64,000 nt of DNA from Pseudobutyrivibrio sp. (GTDB lineage: Bacteria > Bacillota > Clostridia > Lachnospirales > Lachnospiraceae), in NCBI RefSeq assembly GCF_017471675.1, contig NZ_JAFUSK010000021.1:17364-81363 (forward strand), in the 5' to 3' direction. Below are positions 1 to 8,632 of this stretch, one piece after another. Under the pieces are notes generated by a model. The model saw only the letters and a program-made list of their open reading frames with translations. It was not told the DNA's origin and ran no database searches. The position numbers and the translations under genes were made by a program. Within the stretch, counting starts at the first letter, position 1. Every line of letters starts with the position of its first letter.

Positions 1-192
1 TGACTCTCCCATAAACTGAACCCCGGCAAACACAATAGTGCTCTCCTTCAAATCAACTGCTACCTTTGCCAGATAGTAGCTGTCACCTACGTAATCAGCA
101 ATAGCCTGAACCTCATCATTAACATAATAATGGGCTAATACTACTGCATTCTTTTCCTTTTTCAACTGTTCTATTTCTTCTACCAGTGTCAT
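1..192 (-). CDS. nadA: Quinolinate synthase, N-terminal part (cut by window edge)
   Basis: Only the first 64 codons lie in the window. The translation begins MTLVEEIEQLKKEKNAVVLA and continues with HYYVNDEVQ, IADYVGDS and VFAGVQFMGES, the standard N-terminal blocks of NadA, the [4Fe-4S] enzyme that condenses iminoaspartate with dihydroxyacetone phosphate to quinolinate in NAD synthesis. The iron-sulfur cysteines would lie outside the window. An AGAAGGAG ribosome binding site precedes the ATG. nadE lies about 5 kb away on the same strand, but other genes separate them, so they are not one operon. Confidence 0.9.
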   Translation of the reverse strand, partial: MTLVEEIEQLKKEKNAVVLAHYYVNDEVQAIADYVGDSYYLAKVAVDLKESTIVFAGVQFMGES

Positions 193-249
193 AACATTCT
201 CCTTCTACTCTTCAGGCTCACACCTGATATAACAATGCGATTGTCAGCA

Positions 250-278
250 AGTATACCACATGTTACGTCAGGTGACAA
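250..278 (-). promoter_or_regulatory. Probable nadA promoter
   Basis: On the minus strand TTGTCA (273-278) and TATACT (250-255) are 17 bp apart, upstream of the nadA start at 192. A short inverted repeat (TCAGG...CCTGA, about 213-228) lies in the leader and could be a regulator site. A NiaR site is possible but I cannot confirm it. Confidence 0.5.
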
Positions 279-327
279 GACAGTTGTTAAAACAGTGAAA
301 TCACCTAATATTTTATGCCACTAGCTT

Positions 328-355
328 TTGACTTTAGAATATAAAATTGTATAAT
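328..355 (+). promoter_or_regulatory. Promoter of the acyltransferase gene
   Basis: TTGACT (328-333) and TATAAT (350-355) are separated by 16 bp, about 45 bp before the ATG at 399. An AGAGG ribosome binding site lies between. Confidence 0.6.
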
Positions 356-398
356 AAGAAGGTTGTTAAAACTATAACGTAAATAAGAGGTATTTTGG

Positions 399-1550
399 AT
401 GAATAAAAACGCTTCACGAGCATCTAACTTTGAGCTACTTAGAATTGTGGCTATGCTCATGATTATTGCTTATCATATTATTATTCACTGTGTTAATGTG
501 CAGTTGGTAAATGCCGACTCAATCGAAAGATGGCAAAACGGCTGGTTCAATCAGCCTATGTTTTTCAGACAGCTTTTAGGCGTAGCTCTGATGATGCCAT
601 TTGGACTTATTGGTAATTCACTATTCATAATGATTTCTGGGTATTTTCTTGCGGAAAAGGAAATAGATATTTTTAAGACTTCAAAGAAATTATTGACACA
701 ATTATTATTCGCTGCAATTGTTCTTGTAATAGCATCAACCCACTTCATTAGTAGTGGAAGATATTTATTGCACACAAATACACTTTTCAGTTATATACGA
801 ATTCAATATTTTAATAAGATGTCCTGGTTTGTTGGGTACTATTTCATTATCATTTTCGTTGCTTACTTAGGCCTTAACAAATTTTTAGCATCTTTGGACA
901 GTAAAAAATATCTGGGATTTATGCTGGCAATCCTAACCCTGTCTCAGCTAGGATGGTCTGGCTCCCTTTTAGATGATTTGGCAGGTGGGCTTCGTACGGT
1001 TGTTGTTGGTATATTCCTGTTTGCACTAGGTGGATATATTAAGAGATTCAATCCATTTGAAAGGGTTAGAGTATATGTATTATTTTTAATCATAATCCTT
1101 ACAAATGTTTTAATTGGACTTTCCTATTACAACACCACAAACGGAAAGATTCAGGCATATTTTTACAGTATTACAGATACAACTATAGAGCCTGCAGAAT
1201 ATATCCAGTATATTCCTAAGTATGAAAACTATAGCATTGTTGTTATTATCCTTGGCATCTGCATATTCGAGCTCTTCAGAAGAATCCCTATGCCTTCTGT
1301 AAAGCTTATTAACTGGATTGCAGCTCCTACATTTATGATTTACTTGCTTCACGACAATGGCTTTTCCTACAGTATTTGGGAGACTAATGATTGGATAACA
1401 CTTCTGTACAATGACTTTTCAGGATTTGCTGTTAAGCTGCTCACTTGGGCTGTTATGATATTCGCATTTGGATTAGTTGCTTACTATATATATATGCTGC
1501 TGTTAATGTTTGTTGTAAAATGCAAGTGGCTATTCATAAAAAGTAAATAA
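399..1550 (+). CDS. Membrane acyltransferase, acyltransferase-3 family
   Basis: A 383-residue polytopic membrane protein. The N-terminus has the family signature around FELLRIVAMLMIIAYH: an arginine followed by a first helix with the conserved histidine at its outer end. About ten hydrophobic helices follow. Family members O-acetylate or O-succinylate cell-surface sugars or lipids; the substrate here is unknown. It is a single-gene unit with its own sigma-A-like promoter and a strong terminator after the stop. A second family member (10101-11204) lies within an O-acylation operon on the other strand. Confidence 0.8.
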   Translation: MNKNASRASNFELLRIVAMLMIIAYHIIIHCVNVQLVNADSIERWQNGWFNQPMFFRQLLGVALMMPFGLIGNSLFIMISGYFLAEKEIDIFKTSKKLLTQLLFAAIVLVIASTHFISSGRYLLHTNTLFSYIRIQYFNKMSWFVGYYFIIIFVAYLGLNKFLASLDSKKYLGFMLAILTLSQLGWSGSLLDDLAGGLRTVVVGIFLFALGGYIKRFNPFERVRVYVLFLIIILTNVLIGLSYYNTTNGKIQAYFYSITDTTIEPAEYIQYIPKYENYSIVVIILGICIFELFRRIPMPSVKLINWIAAPTFMIYLLHDNGFSYSIWETNDWITLLYNDFSGFAVKLLTWAVMIFAFGLVAYYIYMLLLMFVVKCKWLFIKSK

Positions 1551-1564
1551 TATAGACATTAACT

Positions 1565-1590
1565 AAGGGCTCCGATTGGAGCCCTTTTTC
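1565..1590 (+). terminator. Rho-independent terminator
   Basis: AAGGGCTCC (1565-1573), loop GATT, GGAGCCCTT (1578-1586), then further T residues. It ends the acyltransferase transcript 15 bp after the stop codon. Confidence 0.85.
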
Positions 1591-1593
1591 ATA

Positions 1594-1845
1594 CTATTTA
1601 CTTAACGCTTGTTCTATTCCTATAGCAAGCTGATCTGCACAGCTGGTGCCCTTAAATCCGCAGATATTTCCCTTCAGAATTTCTACAGTGTGTGCTGCAT
1701 CAGCACCCTCTAAAAGCTTGCTGATTGCCTTTGTGTTGCCATCGCAACCGCCAGTGAATTTAACATTGTGAAGCTTGCCATCTTCCATTTCAAAATCTAT
1801 CTTTCTAGCGCAAACTCCCTTTGGTGTAAAACTATATTGTTCCAT
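1594..1845 (-). CDS. TSCPD-domain protein
   Basis: An 83-residue protein consisting of one TSCPD domain. The cysteines sit in the family positions: GVCARK, GGCDGNTKAI, NICGFKG and TSCADQLA (TSCPDQ in many relatives). Such domains also occur at the C-terminus of some ribonucleotide reductases and are thought to bind metal; the role of the stand-alone form is not established. A longer reading frame extends upstream to 1875, but an AAGGAG site five bases before the ATG at 1845 favours the shorter start. Confidence 0.8.
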   Translation of the reverse strand: MEQYSFTPKGVCARKIDFEMEDGKLHNVKFTGGCDGNTKAISKLLEGADAAHTVEILKGNICGFKGTSCADQLAIGIEQALSK

Positions 1846-1932
1846 TTTGACTCCTTTTTTCCTCTTCAAAAACATCTGTAACCATTTGGTTTATTATAAT
1901 GGCAACAGCATATTTTATCTACCCTTTTAGAC

Positions 1933-2667
1933 TTACATATTGTCGATAGAGTTTAACAAATCCAGATTCTTTACTTCTGTTTCTGTAAAGATATCCTCTG
2001 TAAAGTCCTTTGGAAGGATGCTTGGTGTATACCAAACCTGTCCCATAAAATAATTGTAGATTTCTGCGTCCTTAAAAGAATAACCATGTCTTGCATAGAT
2101 TTCATTCTTAGCAATATGAATCACCTCTGGTGAAAGTCCGCTGAAATCAGATGCAGAATAAACTGTCTTGTCTGTATCAAACAAATACTGGCAATAGCGT
2201 GCCACATCAGCAACACCCTTTGTATTCCAATAATCTGCAACAGCTGGCCAATATTTATTATTGTCTAGATAGCTACTTCTCTCACTTACCGCTGCATTAA
2301 TCTGATCAGCAGACCAATCAGCTATGGATGGTGCATATCCACTTGGATCAACTACTGTGATTACCACATCTGAAAAATCCTCCTCAGGCTCATCAGCAGT
2401 AGCTTCTGGCTCTGTTGCAGCTGGTGTTTCCTGGTCCTCAATGGCAACAGCCTTCTCTTCACTTACCTTAAGGCTCTTGTCCTCTTTGTTTAATAGACCA
2501 TAAGTAATACATCCTGTAAGTATGCCAACAACAAGCGCCACACCAAGCTCTATCGCCCATCTTTTTGTATTTCCAGTAAGCTTGATTCCCTTAAATCCTT
2601 TTTTGTTTTTAAAAAACTTTTGCATTCCATAATGCACATCATCAATTAAATCTAAAAATTCTCCCAT
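1933..2667 (-). CDS. YARHG-domain membrane protein
   Basis: 244 residues. A lysine-rich cytoplasmic N-terminus of about 50 residues is followed by one membrane helix (about 52-75, WAIELGVALVVGILTGCITY). Next come an acidic, low-complexity linker and a C-terminal YARHG domain (about 170-240) with KNEIYARHGYSFKD and QVWYTPS. YARHG domains are extracellular in Firmicutes, often near the envelope, with no defined enzymatic role. It appears to be transcribed alone; an AAAGGGATG ribosome binding site precedes the start. Confidence 0.75.
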   Translation of the reverse strand: MGEFLDLIDDVHYGMQKFFKNKKGFKGIKLTGNTKRWAIELGVALVVGILTGCITYGLLNKEDKSLKVSEEKAVAIEDQETPAATEPEATADEPEEDFSDVVITVVDPSGYAPSIADWSADQINAAVSERSSYLDNNKYWPAVADYWNTKGVADVARYCQYLFDTDKTVYSASDFSGLSPEVIHIAKNEIYARHGYSFKDAEIYNYFMGQVWYTPSILPKDFTEDIFTETEVKNLDLLNSIDNM

Positions 2668-2740
2668 TATTCATCCCTTTTCATATATTTTTATTAACCT
2701 ATTAGAGTATAACATAAAGTTTATAAATGTTACGTTTTTT

Positions 2741-3898
2741 TTACAAAGTATTTTCTATCTGATTTCTGGTAGCTGCCACATTGCCCTGAGCCATCTGCTT
2801 GCTACCACCACCTTTGGCACCAAGTAGCTCCCTCAGACCTGTTGCTATGGCAGCGCAGTCTCTTGTTTTGCTGCCAATAACAAAATTGTAGCCATCTTCA
2901 TCATTACCTGAGAAAATAGCGCACAAGCCATCATGCTTTTCTACCAGTGTGTTCACACCATCACGCATGGTCTTTGCGTCCAAATCCTCCATGAAGATTG
3001 TTACATCTGTCAAATCTGGTGAGATTGTTTCTATCTGATTTGTAAGCATGCCTGCCTTAATATCGCATATACGATACTCTAGCTGGCGCTTATCTTCCAT
3101 TAATCCAGCTACCTTTTCTGGCACCTCATCATCCTTACAATTAAGCAATTGATAAGATTGTTCCAACAACTTCATACGTCTGTTGTAATCAGCTAGAGCC
3201 CTCAGACCACACAGGATGTATACCCTAGTGCCGCCCTTGTATTTGCCAAAGGATATCACCTTTAGCACGCCAACCTGGCCTGTAGTTTTTACGTGAGGCG
3301 CACAGCAGGCACAAAGGTCAACGCCCTCTATCTCCACCAATCTAACAGCTCCATTTATCTCCTTTTTACTGCGATAGTTGATGGCACCAAGCAACTGCTG
3401 GTTAGGATAATAAGCCTTCACCGCCACATCTGAGGCAATGATTTCGTTAGCTCTCTTTTCTATATAATCCACCTGCTCATCGCTAAGCTCTATATTCAAA
3501 TCCAATGTAACTGTGTTATCGCTAAGATGAAATCCCACATTGTCAGCACCATAAGTATTATGAGCAATTCCTGTAAATATATGCTCCCCTGTGTGCTGCT
3601 GCATGTTATTAAAACGATGCTCCCAATCAATCACTCCATGAACCTCTTCCCCAATAAGAAATCCACTCAGGCAATAGTGATATATCACATCATCCTCTAT
3701 CTGCACATCGATAACCTGTACTTCGTCTAATGTGCCAATATCACTGGTCTGTCCTCCTTGCTCAGGGAAAAATACAGTCTTATCAAGCACCACTTTATAG
3801 GCTGTTTTATCTTCCAGTTTTACTTCTTCGCAGGAAATAACCTTGCCCACAAAATCCCTGGCAAAGGCGTCCTTGTCATACAATGCTTCTGTTTTCAT
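2741..3898 (-). CDS. Alanyl-tRNA editing protein, AlaX-L type
   Basis: 385 residues, homologous to the editing and C-terminal parts of alanyl-tRNA synthetase without the catalytic core. The zinc-binding motifs are present: QQHTGEHI (H102 and H106) and CACCAPH (around 197-203). A C-terminal DHHA1-like segment ends with the glycine-rich GAKGGGSKQMAQG. The expected role is hydrolysis of Ser-tRNA(Ala) or Gly-tRNA(Ala) in trans. The asparaginase gene ends 17 bp upstream, so the two may be co-transcribed. The size fits the long AlaX class. Confidence 0.88.
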   Translation of the reverse strand: MKTEALYDKDAFARDFVGKVISCEEVKLEDKTAYKVVLDKTVFFPEQGGQTSDIGTLDEVQVIDVQIEDDVIYHYCLSGFLIGEEVHGVIDWEHRFNNMQQHTGEHIFTGIAHNTYGADNVGFHLSDNTVTLDLNIELSDEQVDYIEKRANEIIASDVAVKAYYPNQQLLGAINYRSKKEINGAVRLVEIEGVDLCACCAPHVKTTGQVGVLKVISFGKYKGGTRVYILCGLRALADYNRRMKLLEQSYQLLNCKDDEVPEKVAGLMEDKRQLEYRICDIKAGMLTNQIETISPDLTDVTIFMEDLDAKTMRDGVNTLVEKHDGLCAIFSGNDEDGYNFVIGSKTRDCAAIATGLRELLGAKGGGSKQMAQGNVAATRNQIENTL

Positions 3899-3915
3899 AT
3901 ATCATCCAATCTATA

Positions 3916-4923
3916 TTATTTGCTTTTTCTATACAGCATATCCCTGTTGATTTCTGTGTAGAAGGTCTCTCTAAGCTTTTCTCCCGAATAGCCCATGCCC
4001 TCTATCCACATAAGCTTTGTGATGGTAGCCTCAAGTGTCATATCGTAGGATTCTATCATGTGGAAATCATGTTTAATCTGACGACCTACTTCGTACACAG
4101 TCATATTGCTACCCTCGTTTGCCACCTGAGTAGTCATAACAGCCAGCTTATCCTGGCCTGCCCATTTATCCATCTCCTTGTAAAAGGCTTCCATCAATGT
4201 CTCTGGCATTCCACCTACGCCGAAGCTTTCTATTACGATAATATCATAATGCTCAAAAAGGAAGCTTAGGATGCATGGATTCATACCTGGATAAAGCTTG
4301 AGAAGTGTTACCTTTTCTGACATATCAAAATAGAATTTTACCTCTGACTGCACTGGTGTTTCAGGAATATATCTAAGCAACACCCCGTCTTGAATCACTG
4401 CAAGATAAGGGAAGTTGATGCTGGAAAAAGCATTGTAGCTCTTGGCTCTCTCCTTCTTGGCACGGGTTCCACATATTACCTTGCCATCAAAAACGATGCT
4501 GACATTCTGAGAATTATCATCTGCCGCGTATATGAATGAATCCAACAGATTAGTCTTTGCGTCAGTAACATCCCTGCTAATTGGCTTTTGCGAGCCTGTC
4601 ACAACTATAGGCTTCTTGGAATCCTGTATCATATAGCTGAGGGCTGCCGCTGTGTAAGCTAAGGTATCTGTACCATGACACACTACAAATCCATCATATT
4701 TATCATAGTTTTCCTGTATCGCTTTTACGATTTTCACCCAAAGCTCCGGTGTCATGTTTGTGCTATCGATATTCATAAGCTGGATAGCGTGCACATTACA
4801 CACCTTTTCTACAGCAGGAATGTAGGATAAAATATCCTCCGCTGTAAGGCCTGGTGTTAGCCCTGATTCTGTTTGTTTTGAGGCGATTGTTCCGCCTGTT
4901 GCAATCATTAAAATATTCTTCAT
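3916..4923 (-). CDS. ansA: L-asparaginase, type I
   Basis: 335 residues. Both catalytic threonine motifs are present: the N-terminal ATGGTIASKQ and CHGTDTLAYTAAALSYM around residue 85-100, followed by VTGSQKPI. It hydrolyses asparagine to aspartate and ammonia. No signal peptide is visible, which fits the cytoplasmic type. It begins one base after the stop of the upstream 143-residue gene, so the two are probably translated from one message. Confidence 0.88.
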   Translation of the reverse strand: MKNILMIATGGTIASKQTESGLTPGLTAEDILSYIPAVEKVCNVHAIQLMNIDSTNMTPELWVKIVKAIQENYDKYDGFVVCHGTDTLAYTAAALSYMIQDSKKPIVVTGSQKPISRDVTDAKTNLLDSFIYAADDNSQNVSIVFDGKVICGTRAKKERAKSYNAFSSINFPYLAVIQDGVLLRYIPETPVQSEVKFYFDMSEKVTLLKLYPGMNPCILSFLFEHYDIIVIESFGVGGMPETLMEAFYKEMDKWAGQDKLAVMTTQVANEGSNMTVYEVGRQIKHDFHMIESYDMTLEATITKLMWIEGMGYSGEKLRETFYTEINRDMLYRKSK

Positions 4924-4924
4924 C

Positions 4925-5356
4925 TTAGTTCTTTCCTACTGGCACTCCAAAGATCTTTGTCTGGAAGCCGTCTAATAATGTTTCATAATCAGCATAGCTG
5001 ATATTGCTTTTAAAATGCTGATTCCAGGCATCCCGCAATGTATCGCATATACGAATTGCCTTTTCATTTTCTTCATTCTGTTGAATAGCTGGAAATACAT
5101 AAAAAATCATATAATAGTTAAGGTTCATCAAATCCCCACCGCGAACCTTACCAAACTTTTTGAATGCAGAAGTAACTTCCTCACAAAAGCTTTGTGCCTG
5201 AGTCTGTAGATTATCATCCCCTGCATCTACCAAATCCTTTAAATAGGCATAGCGATTGCTGTTAAACATCTCCATGTTACTCTGGTATGCCTTTTTATTG
5301 TTGACCTTACTAAGATTTCTAGCATCTTCAAACAATTTTTCTACATTATATCCCAT
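4925..5356 (-). CDS. Hypothetical protein upstream of asparaginase
   Basis: 143 residues, not recognised. It is soluble, mainly helical and charged, with no signal peptide, membrane helix or cofactor motif. Its middle part (RGGDLMNLNYYMIFYVFPAI) is aromatic-rich. The only functional hint is position: its stop lies one base before the asparaginase start. It has a good ribosome binding site (AAAGGAGAAC). No function is proposed. Confidence 0.6.
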   Translation of the reverse strand: MGYNVEKLFEDARNLSKVNNKKAYQSNMEMFNSNRYAYLKDLVDAGDDNLQTQAQSFCEEVTSAFKKFGKVRGGDLMNLNYYMIFYVFPAIQQNEENEKAIRICDTLRDAWNQHFKSNISYADYETLLDGFQTKIFGVPVGKN

Positions 5357-5399
5357 AGTGTTCTCCTTTGAATCTATTTCTTTTAAATAGCGCTATATG

Positions 5400-5433
5400 C
5401 ACTTAACTTTTTCAGACGGGAGTAAGTGTATTT
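5400..5433. repeat. Dispersed hairpin repeat, copy 1
   Basis: CACTTAACTTTTTCAGACGG followed by GAGTAAGTGTATTT forms a short hairpin (CACTTA/TAAGTG). A close copy lies at 32503-32539. It sits between nadE and the hypothetical gene. Function unknown. Confidence 0.5.
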
Positions 5434-5458
5434 GTCGGCGGATTAATTTCACACTATC

Positions 5459-6208
5459 CTAGCTGCGCTTGTAGGCTGGCATAAGCTGAAGCTTGTGGAG
5501 GTTAGCCACGTGTTTGCGTTCGATAGATGCGATGATGTCAGCTGGGATGCCTTCCTTGTTGCCGGAGATGTATTCGTCAAGCTGTGCGTATGTGAAGCCT
5601 AGCTTATCCTCGTCAGACATTCCAGATAGACCGTCAGATGGAGTCTTGTGAACAAGCTTTTCTGGAAGGCCTAGGTATTCGCCAATCTGAAGCACTTCTG
5701 TTACAGTGAAATCCTGAAGCAGCGATACATCGCCTGCTGCATCGCCGTACTTGGTAGAGTAACCTACATAATCCTCGGAAGCATTGCAGGTATTTACTAC
5801 AAAGGATGTTACTCCCTGTCCCTGAGCTACCGCATAAAGTGTAGACATGCGAAGGCGTGGTGCAAGATTGATTCGTAAATCCGGAGTAACCTCAAATGTG
5901 TTTGCCTTTTCAAAAGTAGCAATAGCTGCATTGTAATAATCTGTGATAGGGATAATCTCTGATGTAAGACCAAGGTGCTCTACCAAAAGCTTAGCGTCAT
6001 CCAAATCGCTCATTTCACCATTTGGCATGATGATGGCTCTGATACGTTCTGCTCCGATAGCTTCCTTAAGCACTGCTGCTGTAACAGATGAATCCTTGCC
6101 ACCTGATATTCCAATTACTGCCCTTGTATCTGTTCCAAATTTATTGAACCATTCCCTAGTGTATTCGATTAACTGCTTTGTCTGTTTTTCTACATTAAAC
6201 TCTCTCAT
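5459..6208 (-). CDS. nadE: NAD synthetase, ammonia-dependent
   Basis: 249 residues, the size of NH3-dependent NadE. The PP-loop SGGKDSS is at about 35-41, followed by ADP/ATP-contact blocks (IMPNGEMSDLDDA). The NAD-site motifs NTCNASEDYVGYSTKYGDAAGD and KTPSDGLSGMSDEDKLGFTY are intact. The enzyme adenylates deamido-NAD and replaces AMP with ammonia. No glutaminase domain is present. GAAGGAATAAAAATG marks the start. It is the last step of the pathway that NadA (window start) begins. Confidence 0.93.
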   Translation of the reverse strand: MREFNVEKQTKQLIEYTREWFNKFGTDTRAVIGISGGKDSSVTAAVLKEAIGAERIRAIIMPNGEMSDLDDAKLLVEHLGLTSEIIPITDYYNAAIATFEKANTFEVTPDLRINLAPRLRMSTLYAVAQGQGVTSFVVNTCNASEDYVGYSTKYGDAAGDVSLLQDFTVTEVLQIGEYLGLPEKLVHKTPSDGLSGMSDEDKLGFTYAQLDEYISGNKEGIPADIIASIERKHVANLHKLQLMPAYKRS

Positions 6209-6247
6209 TTTTATTCCTTCTTTCTCTCCATCGACGTTGTTAATATA

Positions 6248-7309
6248 CTATAGCGCTGCTATTAAGCGCTGTGCAATTGCCGCAAAGCCTGCATCATTAG
6301 GATGTCCTGCCAGGAATGAGCCTATCGTATATACGGTACCGTCAGGAGCCGTATACTGGTCTCCTTCATTAAGCATATAATCAGACACTCCCTGAATATC
6401 TGCAAGACTAACATAGGTGCATCCCATTTCTGATGCTACAGCTTTTTTTGTTTTGATTATGCTATCATATTTCCAAAAATTATCAAGCATTACGATACGT
6501 GCATTTGGGTTATATCCCCTTATGTACTTAATCATATCTGTCAAATCTTCCTTGAAATGATTCTCATGTCCTTTAACATTTTCTCCCAGCTCGATAACAA
6601 TAGTTCCATATTGATACTTGCTGATGTATTTGTCCAGATCGTCCAATTCATAATTTCTTGTATTAGAGAATTCCCAAGAGCGAAGAGACATATAATCGTA
6701 AGATGAATATCCCTTGGCAGCTACTGTCTGATGCACATAGTCATTCTCTGGTGCTGTTGCTCCACAGCCCCAGCCTGAGCCCCACCAATCGGCTGTAGCT
6801 GGATATAATGTAATGGAATTTCCTATAAACAATATGTCCTTTGTAGCAGATGGTACTCCAGAAATGCCAGGCATTGGTATATCTATATATTCCTCAGAAA
6901 CATCATCCGGAGAAATGTATCCATAGTCACCGTTTATCTTCATCTTGTAATAATCTGTTTCATTACACTGTGCCACCACTGATACTATCTGATCAGTGGA
7001 AAGTGTTCCGATTACCTCAGCTGCATCGTAAGGATTTTCCCTGACTATAGCTTTTGAAACAGCATAGAATGTTGTTTCCATTTCGGTAAATGTATACTCC
7101 TCAGCTTTACCTTCCTCAGCCAGTTCTTTTTCCTTAGCTTCTTCTTCCTCTTCCTGTTCCACACGTAGATGCTCTTGCCTGGCCTCTATCTTTGCCTCTT
7201 CTGCCAGCCTTGCTGCTTCTTTTTTGTTCTGCTCTACCACAATAAATCCAAATGCAATTATTAGCGCCACTAATGAAATCCAAAGACCAATTACTATTTT
7301 CTTTTTCAA
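6248..7309 (-). CDS. Membrane-anchored SGNH/GDSL hydrolase with SH3-like domain
   Basis: 353 residues from a TTG start preceded by GGAG. The N-terminal membrane helix (about 4-25) is followed by a Glu/Ala/Lys-rich coiled segment (30-70), an SH3-like domain (about 80-135) and an SGNH hydrolase domain. That domain has the nucleophile block DILFIGNSITL and a C-terminal HPNDAG carrying the catalytic Asp/His region. It closes the O-acylation operon and probably transfers or removes acetyl groups on an extracytoplasmic glycan. Substrate is inferred from context only. Confidence 0.75.
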   Translation of the reverse strand: MKKKIVIGLWISLVALIIAFGFIVVEQNKKEAARLAEEAKIEARQEHLRVEQEEEEEAKEKELAEEGKAEEYTFTEMETTFYAVSKAIVRENPYDAAEVIGTLSTDQIVSVVAQCNETDYYKMKINGDYGYISPDDVSEEYIDIPMPGISGVPSATKDILFIGNSITLYPATADWWGSGWGCGATAPENDYVHQTVAAKGYSSYDYMSLRSWEFSNTRNYELDDLDKYISKYQYGTIVIELGENVKGHENHFKEDLTDMIKYIRGYNPNARIVMLDNFWKYDSIIKTKKAVASEMGCTYVSLADIQGVSDYMLNEGDQYTAPDGTVYTIGSFLAGHPNDAGFAAIAQRLIAAL

Positions 7310-7346
7310 TGTTTTTCTCCAATCTATCTTTTAATAATAACTTCAT

Positions 7347-8618
7347 CTATTCTGAAAGTGTGTTGATTACTTTTTGTACACTAGAAAGTGCCTCGTAATC
7401 AAATCTTTCCACTGCCTCTATCACTATGATATCCGCATTCTTAATATCATCCTTCGCACTATTCATATAATCCCTATGGATAAAGCTGCAATGTGTAAAA
7501 TCTTTCGCTATATAAGGCATCATAGCTTCCCTGTAGCTATCTCCTAAGAAGCACAGCTTTTTATCAATTTGACCATTAGATGTAGTCCTGTTGATTTTAG
7601 CCTGTATGTTAAGACCATCCACCACAATATCCGGTTTATAATCAATAAGCATTTCCGCATCATCATAAGTGATGGCAGAATCCGGCACTCCCATATAGCT
7701 ATACAAATCGTAGCGCTCTGCCATGGTAGGGCCTACTATGTACACACTTGGATCCTGGTATGGTACCCCCATTTTTTCATACAATGCATTAACACCAAAC
7801 AGTGCACCTGTGTGATTCCAATGGCTGTCGTATTTGTAGTACACCTGATATCGACCTGTAGCAACCAGCTCTTCTTCCAGTGGATAAATGAAAGGTGTGG
7901 CGCAATTCGTATTTACGTATTCATATAGTTGCTGAATCCTGCGCCATGAGTTGACAATATCCACCGTAGGCATGTACTTGTAATATACCGAGGATTTGTT
8001 TGGCGCAATGTATATGTACAGCTCCTTACCCTTTGCATCACATATTGATTGCAGATTATTTATTTTATCTACCCAGGCCTGCATTTCCTCCTGGGATAAA
8101 ACATTGGAGCCCTGGTAACATTCTATCTCGTTTTCACCATACAAAAACAGCCAGCCATCCCTAGCAATAATTACATCATTATTAACATTTAGAGGAAAGA
8201 ATTGCTCGTAAGGTGAAACCTCTTCTACTGGCTCTTCCACCACTTCCTCTTTTACTTCTGCCACCTCCTTTTTAGGCGTAGCAGGTTTTTCTTCTGGCTT
8301 ATACAGCTTTGCACCTATTGCTGATTCAACCAGCTGATATTTAGCTTCGATGGCACCATCCAGCTTATTGTACCAGGATATAAAAGTATATCTAAATGGG
8401 ATTCTGTCATCCACATAGTTAGATATGCTCTCACCTGTGTTAAGCAGATTGGTCCATTCTATCTTGGCTAGCTTGCGCTTTTCAGTTTCCACCACCGAAA
8501 GCTTTTCGTAAGTGTTCTTACTAAAAATGCGCACTGTGCCGCCAGCTATCCAGGGAAACACCAGGATTGCCATGAATATCAATATGAAAATTCTGTTTTT
8601 AAATCTTGTAAAATTCAT
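7347..8618 (-). CDS. AlgX/AlgJ-like O-acetyltransferase (DHHW family)
   Basis: 423 residues with an N-terminal signal-anchor (about 9-30), an acidic, proline-rich linker (120-145) and an SGNH-like domain. Recognisable blocks are DGWLFLYGE, ELYIYIAPNKSSVYY, KYDSHWNHTGA (catalytic Asp-His region) and FLGDSYREAM (nucleophile serine). Relatives take acetyl groups delivered across the membrane by an MBOAT protein and put them on exopolysaccharide. The MBOAT gene directly upstream, 14 bp away, supports that pairing. Confidence 0.78.
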   Translation of the reverse strand: MNFTRFKNRIFILIFMAILVFPWIAGGTVRIFSKNTYEKLSVVETEKRKLAKIEWTNLLNTGESISNYVDDRIPFRYTFISWYNKLDGAIEAKYQLVESAIGAKLYKPEEKPATPKKEVAEVKEEVVEEPVEEVSPYEQFFPLNVNNDVIIARDGWLFLYGENEIECYQGSNVLSQEEMQAWVDKINNLQSICDAKGKELYIYIAPNKSSVYYKYMPTVDIVNSWRRIQQLYEYVNTNCATPFIYPLEEELVATGRYQVYYKYDSHWNHTGALFGVNALYEKMGVPYQDPSVYIVGPTMAERYDLYSYMGVPDSAITYDDAEMLIDYKPDIVVDGLNIQAKINRTTSNGQIDKKLCFLGDSYREAMMPYIAKDFTHCSFIHRDYMNSAKDDIKNADIIVIEAVERFDYEALSSVQKVINTLSE

Positions 8619-8632
8619 ATCACATACCCTGT

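Noticed and set aside
5459-6208. nadA and nadE as one NAD operon
   Set aside because: Several unrelated genes and a terminator lie between them.
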